A DNA stretch of 64,000 nt from Conus ventricosus (lineage: Eukaryota; Mollusca; Gastropoda; Neogastropoda; Conidae): contig CM031616.1 of the NCBI GenBank assembly GCA_018398815.1, positions 74,882,504-74,946,503 of the forward strand. Direction: 5' to 3'. The position numbers and the translations under genes are program-made. Within the stretch, counting starts at the first letter, position 1. Each line of letters starts with the position of its first letter. Below, one piece after another: positions 24,535 to 35,756 of this stretch. The notes below the pieces were generated by a model. It made no database searches. It saw only the letters and a list, made by a program, of their open reading frames with translations, and had not been told where the DNA came from.

Positions 24535-25845
24535 TTTTTAAATAAAAATTTTTTGAAAAGGCAGCCCTGTTGTGGATTTAAAAGCCCTCTTTCTTCTTTT
24601 AAAAAAAAATCCCCCAAATTTGGTTTTGGCTTCTTTACCCTAATTTTTTTTTTTTTAACCCCCCAAGGACAATGCCCATAAAAGGCCCGGGGGGGGAGGG
24701 GATCTGGGGTGCCCGGGAAAGCCCCTAAAAAACACCCTTTTTAACCTAAGGCCTTATTTACCACTAATTTTTTTTAAACAGTGTTTTACGTTTTTTTTTC
24801 CATATAAAAAGGTAGATTTTGGCGTTTGGGGAATTTTTCGGAAAGCCCCAATCTTTTAAAATTGTATTTTTGATTTTTAAGTTCTTTATTTTTTGGGTTT
24901 TCTTTTTTTAACATGCCCCCAATTCGTTCGCCCCAAGTGTTTTTTTTTTTTTTTTTAGTTCGTTATTCCCCTTTTTTTTAATTTTTTAAAAATTGTTTTG
25001 GGTAAAAAATAGAAACTTTTTGGGGATTGCGGGTTTTTTTTTAAGTTTTTTCTTTGGCCTTTATTTTGGGTTTGCTTAAAATTTTTTTTTTTTTTTATTT
25101 GGGGATTGTTATTCTTTTGTTTTTTTTTAAATCTCCCTTTAAATTTTTGGTTTTAGCAATGAAAGGGGATTTTTTTTTTGCCCGGGGTCGCGATAGGTTT
25201 TTATGGGCTGTTTTTTAAAAAAAAGGTTCTCTTGATTTTTTTCCGGGGTTTTTCTTAAATCTTAGGGGTTTAAAAGGGGGGTTTTGTAAAATTTTTTTAA
25301 ATTTTGATTCTTTTGTTTTGGAATTTTGATAAAACCCTTTTCAAAATTTTTTGGGGTTTAGGCAAAACAACAAAATTTTTTTTGCCTTCCCGGGTCTTTT
25401 AATAATTTTATTTTTTTTTTAAAAATTTGATTGGTTTTTTCTTTAGTGAAGTTGAAAGGCCCTTGGGGTTTTAAAAAAAAAGGGAAAATTTTTTTCCAAA
25501 ATCCGTTTATATTGTTTAGTAATTTTTTAAATTTCCGACATCGTTAATTAGGCAGGCTTGGCAATTCTTTTAAAAAGAAAATAAACAGCCGCCCCAAAAA
25601 ACATGTCCAAAATGGGGGGGCAAAAATTTTTTTAAAAAATTTTTTTAAAAATTAAAAAAATTTTTTTAAATAAATATTTTTAATTTTTTTATTATTTGGG
25701 GAAAATTTTTTTTTTTAAAATGTGAAAAATTTTTTAAAAAAAATTGGGGGATGTTAAAAAAAAAAAAAATTTTTAAATTTTTTTTTTTTTTTTTTTTTTT
25801 TTAAAATTTTTTTTTTTTTTTTTTTCCGAAAATTTTTTTTTTTTG

Positions 25846-25894
<49 letters not shown>

Positions 25895-25984
25895 CCCATT
25901 TTAAAGGTTTTGATTGTTTTTAAAAAAAATTTTTTTTTTAAAAAAAAAAGGGGAAAAAATTTTAAAAAAAAACTTTTTTTTGCC
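24251..25984. other. A/T homopolymer-rich low-quality stretch
   Basis: Runs of A and T up to more than 30 bases with almost no complex sequence from about 24900. Presumably part of the Polinton-like element, but nothing is readable. Complexity returns abruptly near 25985. Confidence 0.6.
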
Positions 25985-26094
25985 CGTGTTTGATTAAAAA
26001 TCTTTAGTTCTTGTTTTGTATTTGGTATTGTTGGGAGTTCTTGTAGTGTGTTTGAAGTTTAGCAACTGCTCCCTATCTAATTTTGTTTAGCAAT

Positions 26095-26424
26095 GCCAAG
26101 GCGATTTTGTATGCTCACAGGAGTCTTTGCCTAATTGTACCTATGGCATAAAACTTTGATGGGTCTCGTTTAGTTGTAAGCTGAACAGGTTCTCCTTGAT
26201 CGTTTTTCACATACAAATGGCCATCATCTTTTACTTCAAAATCATTAGGGTCTATAAATTCGGGGGTTTTAAGCCTAACTTTTGTAAAATGCTCCGACCG
26301 TACTTTCTGTTAATTCACGCCGCAATGAGAGCGTGAGCGATGCTGTATCAAAGAGCCGTTTCACTCATGTCGTTCCAGGATCAAAAACATCATAAGCTTC
26401 TTCATCTTCATGCCTTCCATGTTT
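26095..26424 (-). pseudogene. Polinton-associated gene, partial, unrecognised
   Basis: In clean sequence, the minus strand shows a readable stretch with 'PEFIDPNDFEVKDDGHLYV' and 'TTKRDPSKFYAIGTI', and another short acidic stretch ('HEDEEAYDVFDPG') in a different frame near 26400. At least two frameshifts separate them. It is divergent from the capsid-like gene that starts at 26460, leaving fewer than 40 bp between the two starts. The family is not recognised. The 3' end is lost in the homopolymer region to the left. Confidence 0.5.
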
Positions 26425-26459
26425 CTTTAATAATTAACTTTTTATTTTGTTTTATAAAA

Positions 26460-27722
26460 ATGTCACAAGCATATGGTTCAATTCTTGACCCGCATAGAAG
26501 ATTGAAAGAGCCCTTTGGCGTGAAGGGAAATAAACGGAATATTACTGTTCCAAATAATCCGTCTACTATTGATGCGATCAAATTCTTACTGTCAAATTTC
26601 CAGACTAGGAGCAGATGAAGTGATTGTGCCAGGCTCTGCGCAACTTACTTTCAAAATAGAACTCGAATCAGCAACAGACCCAAACAGACAGTTGTCCAGA
26701 ACTGGGACGGGCAATTGTTAAGAAAATTTCTATAAAACTTGAGGGGCAAGAAATATTTTCTTTACACAATGCAGACATATTTTTAACCTATTCTGATCTA
26801 TGGCTAACCGGGAATGAAAGGGCTGATCTTGCGTTTCAAGGAATAGAAAATGAAGAAGCACTAAAACATAGAATAGGCGCCGCAGATGTTAAAGACGGCA
26901 AAAAGTATGTAGCTGTAAATTTTGCGTATGGAAATCGCTTTTCTATTCCCTTAGATTTTGAGTTGTTAAAAGCGCATGCGCCATACTTTCAAGGAGCATT
27001 AAAAGACAGATTGTATATGAACTAACTTTTAATGAATACAAACGTGTTATCAGATCATCAGACACGAAGCAAAGTACAGCATTTCTGACATCTCGTTAGA
27101 GTTTGACGTTGTTAGCAACCCTAATTTAGCAAGGCAGATTGAGCAACAATATCAGTCAAAATTAGCAATATATTACGAAAGAGTGATCATCATACAACAT
27201 ATCCAGAAGCATGGCAGACACTATATGGAATTTTAGTTTTAGTGCCAGCAGCAAGATCGCTTAAAGGTATTTTATTGCTGTGTGAAGATGGAAGAACCAT
27301 TCAAAAGAGGAAGTGAAAAGTTTATTAATCCAAAATAAACGAAAGTACAATGTTCGATTGAGGGTAGTCCTAACCAAATCTACGCTAGCGGACTTAGACC
27401 TTATCAGCATTTTGACGAAATAAGAAAATTGTTTGGGGGTGGGAGGTGTAGAAATCCAACAGTAGACCTTGTGTCTAAAGATCTACACCTTCACAATGTT
27501 AGGCTTGATGATTATTTAACAACAAAATACGGTTTATGGATTGACCTAAGGTCAACAGAGGATAATCAGTTGCATGGAAGTGGGAGAACTGTTAAAGACG
27601 GAATAAACATTCAAATTGATAAAGAAAAAGATGGTGATAAACCAGTTAATGTACATTTGTTTTTAATATATGATGCGCAGCTGAATATTCAAGATAAACG
27701 ATTAAAAGATATACAATACTAA
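26460..27722 (+). pseudogene. Polinton/adintovirus-type capsid-like protein, frameshifted
   Basis: Starts with MSQAYGSILDPHRRL (ATG at 26460). Open to 26618, then readable only by changing frame several times, and open again at 27429-27722 to a stop. Overall coding potential is about 420 codons. The C-terminal part has 'YGLWIDLRSTEDNQLHGSGR' and, nearer the end, 'FLIYDAQLN', features I associate with the capsid-like proteins of Polintons and related animal virus-like elements. That assignment is from memory of the family and not from a search. It would form part of an icosahedral shell. It is broken here, either by decay or by read errors. The next gene starts 24 bp downstream on the same strand. 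Confidence 0.55.
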
Positions 27723-27746
27723 ATTATTTTTTATTTTTAAAAAAGC

Positions 27747-28009
27747 ATGTCTGTTCAGGTTTATCCGAAATGTGCCTACAGCGCCAGAGCGCCAAAAGAA
27801 GGGATAGTAGAAACCCCTGACATAAAAACCTTCAGATTAACCAAACATTACCAAATGCAACAAAAACTAGAGCAAGACTTTCAAAATACAGCAAAACCAA
27901 ACGAAGGTATTCTGCTGCTTTTAATGCTGTTACATATGTTAATACGCTGAGCATCGATATAGTGCTGCACAGCAGAAAAGTGTTGGCCTCAAATAAACAA
28001 AGTTGGTGC
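27747..28009 (+). CDS. Polinton-associated gene, start only, cut by gap
   Basis: ATG at 27747, 24 bp after the stop of the capsid-like gene. The protein begins MSVQVYPKCAYSARAPKEG and stays open to about 27890. One frame change then continues to the assembly gap. Family not recognised. Short spacing and same strand suggest co-expression with the capsid-like gene. The remainder lies in the 1000-N gap or is missing. Confidence 0.45.
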
Positions 28010-29009
28010 NNNNNNNNNNNNNNNNNNNNNNNNNNNNNNNNNNNNNNNNNNNNNNNNNNNNNNNNNNNNNNNNNNNNNNNNNNNNNNNNNNNNNNNNNNN
28101 NNNNNNNNNNNNNNNNNNNNNNNNNNNNNNNNNNNNNNNNNNNNNNNNNNNNNNNNNNNNNNNNNNNNNNNNNNNNNNNNNNNNNNNNNNNNNNNNNNNN
28201 NNNNNNNNNNNNNNNNNNNNNNNNNNNNNNNNNNNNNNNNNNNNNNNNNNNNNNNNNNNNNNNNNNNNNNNNNNNNNNNNNNNNNNNNNNNNNNNNNNNN
28301 NNNNNNNNNNNNNNNNNNNNNNNNNNNNNNNNNNNNNNNNNNNNNNNNNNNNNNNNNNNNNNNNNNNNNNNNNNNNNNNNNNNNNNNNNNNNNNNNNNNN
28401 NNNNNNNNNNNNNNNNNNNNNNNNNNNNNNNNNNNNNNNNNNNNNNNNNNNNNNNNNNNNNNNNNNNNNNNNNNNNNNNNNNNNNNNNNNNNNNNNNNNN
28501 NNNNNNNNNNNNNNNNNNNNNNNNNNNNNNNNNNNNNNNNNNNNNNNNNNNNNNNNNNNNNNNNNNNNNNNNNNNNNNNNNNNNNNNNNNNNNNNNNNNN
28601 NNNNNNNNNNNNNNNNNNNNNNNNNNNNNNNNNNNNNNNNNNNNNNNNNNNNNNNNNNNNNNNNNNNNNNNNNNNNNNNNNNNNNNNNNNNNNNNNNNNN
28701 NNNNNNNNNNNNNNNNNNNNNNNNNNNNNNNNNNNNNNNNNNNNNNNNNNNNNNNNNNNNNNNNNNNNNNNNNNNNNNNNNNNNNNNNNNNNNNNNNNNN
28801 NNNNNNNNNNNNNNNNNNNNNNNNNNNNNNNNNNNNNNNNNNNNNNNNNNNNNNNNNNNNNNNNNNNNNNNNNNNNNNNNNNNNNNNNNNNNNNNNNNNN
28901 NNNNNNNNNNNNNNNNNNNNNNNNNNNNNNNNNNNNNNNNNNNNNNNNNNNNNNNNNNNNNNNNNNNNNNNNNNNNNNNNNNNNNNNNNNNNNNNNNNNN
29001 NNNNNNNNN
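28010..29009. other. Assembly gap (1000 N)
   Basis: Exactly 1000 N, a conventional length for an unsized gap. Apparent reading frames across it are meaningless. Confidence 0.99.
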
Positions 29010-29089
29010 TGAAAAAAAAATTAAAAATTTTTAAAAATTTTTTAAAAGAAAAAAAAGGTTTTTAAGAAAAAGGAAGGATGCTTAAAATT

Positions 29090-29809
29090 TTCTAAGTTGT
29101 TGTTGCCTGCTTTGGAATTTGCTCTTACTGGATGAAAACCTGCTGCACCAAATACCTGACTTCAAGATTTTCCCTTAGGGGGGTCTGGAGTCCGAAAAGG
29201 GACGCTCCTCACTGCGTGCCCACCCGCCGCACTGCTGCCATTGGCCTGCGAGCGAGGGACATCTCCTTCCTCCGGTCCCTCACCCCTGATCTCTGATCCA
29301 CAGCACCCTGCACAACCAAAAACACCTCCTCCCTCACCAGCAGGGCCGAAGCCTTTGTACACTGCCGGATGTAACACCATTGCATTTCTGAGACAAAACC
29401 TCCACCGACCGTTCCAGCATGGTAAGCCGATCCAAAACCGATGACAACTTTTCTGTCAATTTCTTCTCTAGAGTAGTGAATGGAGCTTCTCCTAGATTAT
29501 CACCCGATGCCCGGGTTCGCAAATCGTTAACCCACCTTCGTGCATAAGTAGTAGCCGAAGGAGTCCTGACCTCCACTAACCTTCTAGCCTCCAGAAAGGA
29601 ACATTTCCTCTCAATCTTTACTTTCTGAATCTCGCCCATTCCTTTTCCACACTGGACAATTTTTTTGAATTTGCTGAATGATCACCCTTAAAATTGACAC
29701 AGAAATACAGCATTTGTACAAGACCCATCATGCCCTTTTTTGACCACATTCACGGGAGATCTCCTGACCCCGACAGGCTCGACTGGAATGCCCAAAAGCG
29801 TTAAACATG
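29090..29809 (-). pseudogene. LINE copy B ORF1, C-terminal part
   Basis: Continuation of the ORF1 above, left of the insertion. It includes the zinc-finger region remnant (about 29680-29800), the Lys/Arg-rich 'KVKIERKCSFLEARRLVEV' and a Leu-rich 'LTEKLSSVLDRLTMLE' likely coiled coil. Several indels relative to copy A. Towards 29010 the sequence becomes homopolymeric at the gap edge. Confidence 0.7.
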
Positions 29810-29816
29810 AAACATC

Positions 29817-30531
29817 ATTTAAAAATATTTGGGTTTTTCTTACCGCCAATGACACTGACAAACAAAGGCACATGACAAGACACGATGCATTTAAACCCAC
29901 TTGGGTCTTTTTCCAGGCGAAAAAATAAATCACATTTAACATTGGGGACAGTACAAAAAAAAGAACGGAAAACGAGAAAAAGAACGAAAAATGACTCATC
30001 CGTTGTTGTCCATGTGGAGGGGAATAGTCGGTAGGCGGAAATGACGGGGATTATGGGAGAAGAAAAGGAGGGGGGGGATTGTGTAGGGGGAAGGTGTGTG
30101 TGGTTTTGGTATGATAGGGTTGTGTGTCTAGTTTATTGGGATGGTGTGATAAGTTTGTGAAGGTTGTGGGAATGGTGATTGATATTATAAGGTAAAAAAA
30201 ATTTCAAAAAAAAAGGGGGGGGGACTGAAAAAAAAAGAAAAAAAAAGGGGGGGGGGTTATACATAGGATTCTTAGGAGTGGTGGTAATACTGTAATGATG
30301 ATGGTGGTCATATATTTGGGGAAAACGCACAAAACACACAAAACACACACACACACACACACAAAACACACACACAAAACAACACACACACACAAAAACA
30401 CACACACACACACCAACAACCACATGTGCATACATCCAAGCATACCTGTATGTCGAGGGGTATGTCGATCATGAAATACAAGGTACAATGGGGACGAAGG
30501 AAAAGAAGTGGTCAGTGGGGAAGGGGGAAAA

Positions 30532-30612
<81 letters not shown>

Positions 30613-31123
30613 GCAAGTTAGTGTGGTGTGGGTGTGTGTGTGATTTTGTGGAATATATAGTGGGTTGTTGTTGCAGTGGTGGACCGGTGTAATCATGTAC
30701 TTGGGTTGGGATGCAGGTGATGCGGGGGTGAAGGGAAAGAGCAGGGGGGGAGTGGGTGGTGGGAGGGGGAGGAGGAGTACGGGGTAGATCAGAGGGTAGG
30801 TAGTTGATTGGTATAGAACATGGGGTGTGGTGGAAAGTGAAAGATGAAGGAGGGTGGATTAAAAAAAAAGTGGGGGGGGGGGGGATTTAGGGGGAAGGAT
30901 AAAACAAAATTGAGATTAAATAGATGGAGGGTGGCTGGAACTACTGTATGAAGTGAGTGAAGGGGATGTGGAGGTGGTTGTATGTATGTGTGTGTGTATG
31001 TGTGTGGTGGTAGGGGATATTGCCAACTGATGTGGAAGTGGTGGGTATGTGTGTTTGGTTATTGTTGGATATTGATGCCTTGGGGGTGTAGTGTGCCCAA
31101 TTTGGCAATGAGATGGGATTCTT
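29817..31123. mobile_element. Unidentified 1.3-kb insertion with 7-bp duplication
   Basis: Flanked by AAACATC at 29810-29816 and 31124-31130. Removing it joins the two halves of LINE ORF1 in the same way as the uninterrupted copy A. The interior has no recognised protein. It contains CA/TG microsatellites (30340-30415 and 30532-30611) and G/T-rich sequence. No inverted termini or A-tail are evident. Confidence 0.65.
30532..30611 (+). repeat. (TG)n microsatellite
   Basis: Perfect TG repeat of about 40 units inside the unidentified insertion. A CA-rich tract lies about 120 bp to its left, so the two could pair. Confidence 0.9.
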
Positions 31124-31130
31124 AAACATC

Positions 31131-31720
31131 GCAAGGAGATGGTACAAAAGGTGTAACTTTCACTCGAACATAACCCACTTTGACAAACTCCGGGGGAGAT
31201 GGCATAGAAAAAGTCAAGAATAGCGTGTTAGTTTCAATTACGTCACTTCCTTTAGAGATTTTGACTCTATGGACCTGTAAAATACCCTGACTTTCCATCT
31301 CAGTCCGGATTTCTGATTCAGCAAGTCCAGCTAGATCAGCACATCTAATTCCCCCTTTCGAATAGTTGAGAAAGGGGTGAATAGAAACCTTAACTGTGAT
31401 CTGCATAAGTTGAGAACCATCTCCTTTCAACAACAATCGAGACGCCGCTTCTGTCGCACAATTGACAAGATAACTACCTGATCTGAGTCTTTTGATCATT
31501 TTGAATCCTGTGGAAGAAACTCCCTCAAACCACTTACAAATGGCAAAGGGAGAAATCCGAGCTATGGACTCTTTTGGGACTTTGGCTTCCACCAAAAGGA
31601 AGCTTGGCTATATGTTTTGGATACCCTTTCTCTTTGCCACCTCTCTTATTTCCTCATCTGAGTCTGAATCTCTACTTTCTCTCTGACGTTTGGGATGACT
31701 GCTTTGATTACTCATAGGGC
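31131..31720 (-). pseudogene. LINE copy B ORF1, N-terminal part
   Basis: Open on the minus strand for about 150 codons (31131-31595), with further N-terminal sequence in another frame up to 31720. It carries the nucleic-acid-binding module of Jockey-type ORF1 proteins: 'IHPFLNYSKGGIRCADLAG', then 'TNTLFLTFSMPSPPEFVKVG'. In copy A the same module leads into Cys-rich zinc fingers; here the reading is cut by the insertion whose left edge repeats AAACATC. ORF1 proteins bind the LINE RNA. It is non-functional because of the insertion. Confidence 0.8.
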
Positions 31721-32215
31721 GTAGGCTAAATGACGGCAGGAATTTGACAGTCATCCTAGGAGAGCTGCCGTGCTAGGGAAGGGACAATGGATGGCCCTAC
31801 GAAGGACATGTGAAGATGAACTCGAAGGGCGTCCATCTGCCTGATACCGTCCCTCAAAACCAGACAGGACTGCTGTAGCGACTCATTAACGCAGAGCCAT
31901 TCATCTCTCGGTCAGTGTCAGCACCTTAGATTGCGGGTGACTTAGGGCCACCACTCCGATAGATCTCAGAAAAAGAAGCATTGAAAAGGAAGACTGAAAT
32001 AATAGATGAAAGAACAGACTGAAGAACCGGGAAGGAAGAAACAAGACGACATAGAGGCTGCAGATGATGTGGGGAGACTTTATGGGTGAAAAGAGATAGC
32101 GAAAGACATGGTAGGCAGAACAATAGGAAAGACAAGAAAAAGGGGTGGGCACAGGTTGGTCAAGAAACACCCCCGCCACAAGAAGGCCGGCCCATGGGGG
32201 CGGGAAACATCTAAG

Positions 32216-34320
32216 GCCCCAGACATTCTAACTGCCATAACAATAGAGAATATACCATTCTCTCCATAGTTTTACATAAGCAACTAGTGAGAGCTATAGG
32301 ACGATACGAGCTAGTTGTTAGGATCCGAATGATCTTTCCCTGGTTTAGGAATAGGGAAAACAACCGCCTCTCTCCAAGAAGGTGGAAAATACCCTGAACA
32401 CCAAACATGATTAAACAGAGACAACAACACATTTAAACCCTCAGTGGCAAATGTTGAATAAATTGATAATGAATGTCATCTGATCCAGGAGCTGAGTTGT
32501 TGGCTTTCAAAATAGCGTCCTTTAACTCATCCATGCTGAAAACGCAGTTGTAATCCTCAGAACTATCTAGCTCGAAGGAACAAGATTTTGACTCCGCTGA
32601 TCTTTTGATACGCTGGAATTCCTTGCAATAATGATCAGCTGACGAATTTTGATGGATAGTAACAGCTAACAAGTTAGCAACCTCCTTTTATTAGTAATAA
32701 TCGATCCATTTTCTTGCAAACATTTTAAACTGATGCAGCCGACTTTCCCTTAATCTTACGGATTAGTTTCCAGACTTTCCTTGAATTGACCTTAAAGGAC
32801 AGATTTGAACAAAACAATTTCCAAGATTCTTTCTTCTTAGTTTTAAAAGTATACCGACACTTAGCCCTACACGCCTGATGTTTAATTTGTTCCCCGCCAC
32901 AGGAAACCTAGCAAAAAGTCTTTGAGCACCTTTTCTCTTACCCTTCAAGTTTTGCACTCTTTATCATACCAAGGGGTCTTAACATCATTTGGTTTATCAC
33001 AGGACTTGGGAATAGCTTCCTTAGCACTCTCTACTATCACTTTAGTGAACTGCAAAACAGGATCATCATAACTCCGCAACAGATTCATAGGCAGTCTACT
33101 TAAATCTGTTGCTGATAAAGACTCAATCTGCAGAGCGAAACTTCCATGTTTCCCGAGGGGACTCCTGCCTTTGCTTCGTAAAATAAATAAATAATCGGAA
33201 AGTGATCACTCCCGCTTAGGTCCGTATGAACCTGCCATTCTAAGTCCACAAATAGGAAGGGTCACAATGGACAAATCCAAGTGAGTCAAAGAACCAGAAG
33301 GAGAACAAAAGGTCGGTGAGCCTGATTCAGAAGACAGAGATCATGATCCGATATAAAATCTTCAAGAACTTCCCTTGAGAATTGGTGCAGTTACTTTCCC
33401 ACTGTGGAGAATGACCATTCAAGTCACCCAATACAAGAAATGGGCTAGGAGCTGAGAAATTAAACCATCCAACTGACTCTTCGAAATCACAGAAGATGGA
33501 GATAGATACAAACAACATATCGTAACGACCTTGTTTAACGAGATACGAGCTGCCACTGCCTCCAGATCCGTCTGAAGTGAATTTCTGTATGTAGTACCGA
33601 ATTATGAATATAAAGAGAAACGCCTCTCCTTGTTAGTTAGTTAGTGTTTATTGGGTCCAGCGGACTACTAGGAGCCAAATCAGGACCTCAGCTATCATAT
33701 CTAAGTCTCTAAATACAAACCCCACTAGTATTAACATATCGTTTAAAATTTATGAGGACAAAAACACAATTATCTGTTCAACTCCGGCGACACCTGTATA
33801 CATTATTAAAACACTATATTTATAAATAAGTTAACCTCTTTCAAAAAAGAAAAAATAAGATCTACTGAAATCTCACGAAAAAGAACCGATAAATCACTGG
33901 TGGAAAAGAACTTCTCTCTGATACACATCAATCAGCACATTTTGTCAAAAATATGATTAACACTGAACAAGCTGTCACACGCAACACACCATGGGGGGTC
34001 TTCACTTCTGAATATCCAACTGTGCGTTATTAGCTGTGTCCAATATGTAACCGTGACAAAACCGATTCCTCTTTACGATTACCTACCATCGATGGGAAAG
34101 GATTGGTTAAATCTGCCTCTCCTTGAAAAGTCTGCAGAAGCTGGCTTGAGTAAGCAGGAGAAAACAGGAATCTCATGCTTCTTACTTGCAGTTAAAAGGG
34201 TTTCCTGAAGAGCAATTACCGAAGATCTATACTCTGTCAATAATAGCTCAAGGTCCCGACAATTTGCTTTAACTCCCCTTATGTTCCACTGGAGTATGGT
34301 CCATGTTAGGTTGTTAAAAG
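32216..34320 (-). pseudogene. LINE copy A ORF2 (endonuclease, RT start)
   Basis: Minus strand. The apurinic-type endonuclease begins near 34310 with 'ILQWNIRGVKAN' and 'SSVIALQETLL' (catalytic Asn and Glu). It is then interrupted by the 33633-34114 insertion, resumes with 'GVSLYIHNSVL', then 'PFLVLGDLNGHSPQWES' (Asp/Asn), and an S-D-H box near 33200. The linker includes 33000-32680, and RT begins with 'SYRPIALTSCLCKTMERMV' at about 32260. The RT catalytic box is not reached, as the element is cut at 32216. Multiple frameshifts. Confidence 0.82.
33633..34114 (-). mobile_element. 5'-truncated LINE 3' end, 482 bp, with 11-bp TSD
   Basis: GCCTCTCCTTG occurs at 33622-33632 and again at 34115-34125, flanking 482 bp. 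Minus-strand reading starts in a LINE ORF2 C-terminus ('THSWIFRSEDPPWCVACDS', the Cys/His tail after the RNase H region) and then 3' UTR, ending with AATAAA and a short (ACTA)n tail. Removing it restores the copy A endonuclease. This is a textbook target-primed insertion. Confidence 0.85.
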
Positions 34321-34399
34321 AATATCTATCATCCCTCTTCTCCAGAAAACTTCACTGTCCACCAAAGAACTAAAACGGTTCTTCAAGACAAGATCAGAA

Positions 34400-35756
34400 G
34401 CCGATGCTCCTGATAAATTTCTAAGTTGTTTGTTGCCATGCTTGGAATTTGCTCTTACTGGACTGAAACCTGCTGCACCAAATACCTGACTTCAAGATTT
34501 TCCCCTAGGAGGGTCTGGAGTCCGAAAAGGACTCTCCTCACTGCGTGCCTGTCTCGTACTGCTGTTATTGGCCTGTGAGCGAGGGGACATCTCTTTCCTC
34601 CGATCCTTCACCCCTGACCTCTGATCCACAGCACTTTGTACAACTAAACACTTCTTCCCTCACTAGCAGGGACTGAAGCCTGTTGTACACTGCTGGACGG
34701 AACACTATTGCATTTCTGAGACAAAACCTCAACTGATTGTTCAAGTATGGTAAGCCGATCCAAAACCGATGACAATTCTGTCAATTTCTTCTCTAGAGCA
34801 GTGAATGGAGCTGCTCCCAGATCATCACCCGATGACCGGTTCGCAGAATCGTTAACCACCTTCTGTGCATAAGTAGCAGCCGAAGGAGTCCTGACCTCCA
34901 CTAACCTTCTAGCCTCAAGAAAGGAACATTTCCTCTCAATCTTTACTTTCTTAATCTCGCATTCCTTTTTCCACACTGGACAACGTTTTGAATTTGCTGA
35001 ATGATCACCCTTAAAATTGACACAGTATACAGCATTTGTACAAGATTCATCATGCTTCTTCTGTCCACAGTCACGACAGATCTCCTGACCCCGACAAGCT
35101 CGGCTGGAATAACCAAAGCATTGACACTTGAAACACGCAAAGGAGATGGTACAAAAGGCGCAACTTTCACTCGGACATAACCCACTTTGACAAACTCTGG
35201 GGGAGATGGCATAGCAAAAGTCAAGAATAGCGTGTTGGTTTCAATTACGTCACTTCCTTTAGAGATTTTAACTCTGTGGACCTGCAGAACACCCTGACTT
35301 TCCATCTCAGTCCGAATTTCTGATTCAGCAACTCCAGCCAAGTCAGCATATCTGATTACCCCTTTCGAGTAGTTGAGAAAGGGGTGAATGAAAACCTTAA
35401 CTGTGATCTGCATGAGTTGAGAACCATCCCTTTTCAGCAGCAACCGAGACGCCGCTTCCGTAGCACAGTTAACAAGGTAACTACCAGATCGGAGTCTTTT
35501 AATAATTTTAAATCCTGTGGATGAAACTCCCTCGAACCACTTGCAAACAGCAAACGGAGAAATCCGAGCAATGGATTCTTTCGGATCTTTTGCTTCCACT
35601 AAAAGGAAGCTTGGCATGTGTTTTGGATACCCTTTCTCTTTGCCACTTCTCTTATCTCTTCATCTGAATCTGAATCTCCACTCACAGTCTCGTTCATAAG
35701 CGTGCCATGTCCATCATCGTTTCTTCTTTTGTTAGGGGTATTTGCTTAGATGTCAT
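34400..35756 (-). pseudogene. LINE copy A ORF1 (RNA-binding protein)
   Basis: Start ATG at 35756 (MTSKQIPLTKEETM), with a frame change near 35695. Then 34943-35617 is open for 224 codons: a globular module with 'HPFLNYSKGVIRYADLAG' and 'TLFLTFAMPSPPEFVKVGY', the domain typical of Jockey-type ORF1. After another frame change come Cys-rich zinc-knuckle-like residues and a basic/coiled-coil tail (34644-34976). The role is RNA binding in the retrotransposition particle. Copy B has the same order. Confidence 0.82.

Larger units (their letters stand above)
29010..32215 (-). mobile_element. Jockey-like LINE, copy B (5' part, interrupted)
   Basis: Minus-strand LINE with a 5' UTR-like purine/GC-rich segment (about 31730-32215) and ORF1 (31131-31720 continuing at 29090-29809). 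It is interrupted by a 1.3-kb insertion (29817-31123). It matches copy A (34410-36479) base for base over long stretches. Its G-rich 5' end abuts the RT of copy A near 32215, which suggests B inserted into A. The 3' part falls in or beyond the gap. Confidence 0.75.

Noticed and set aside
27962..29065. Open frames of more than 340 codons
   Set aside because: They are made of the N gap.
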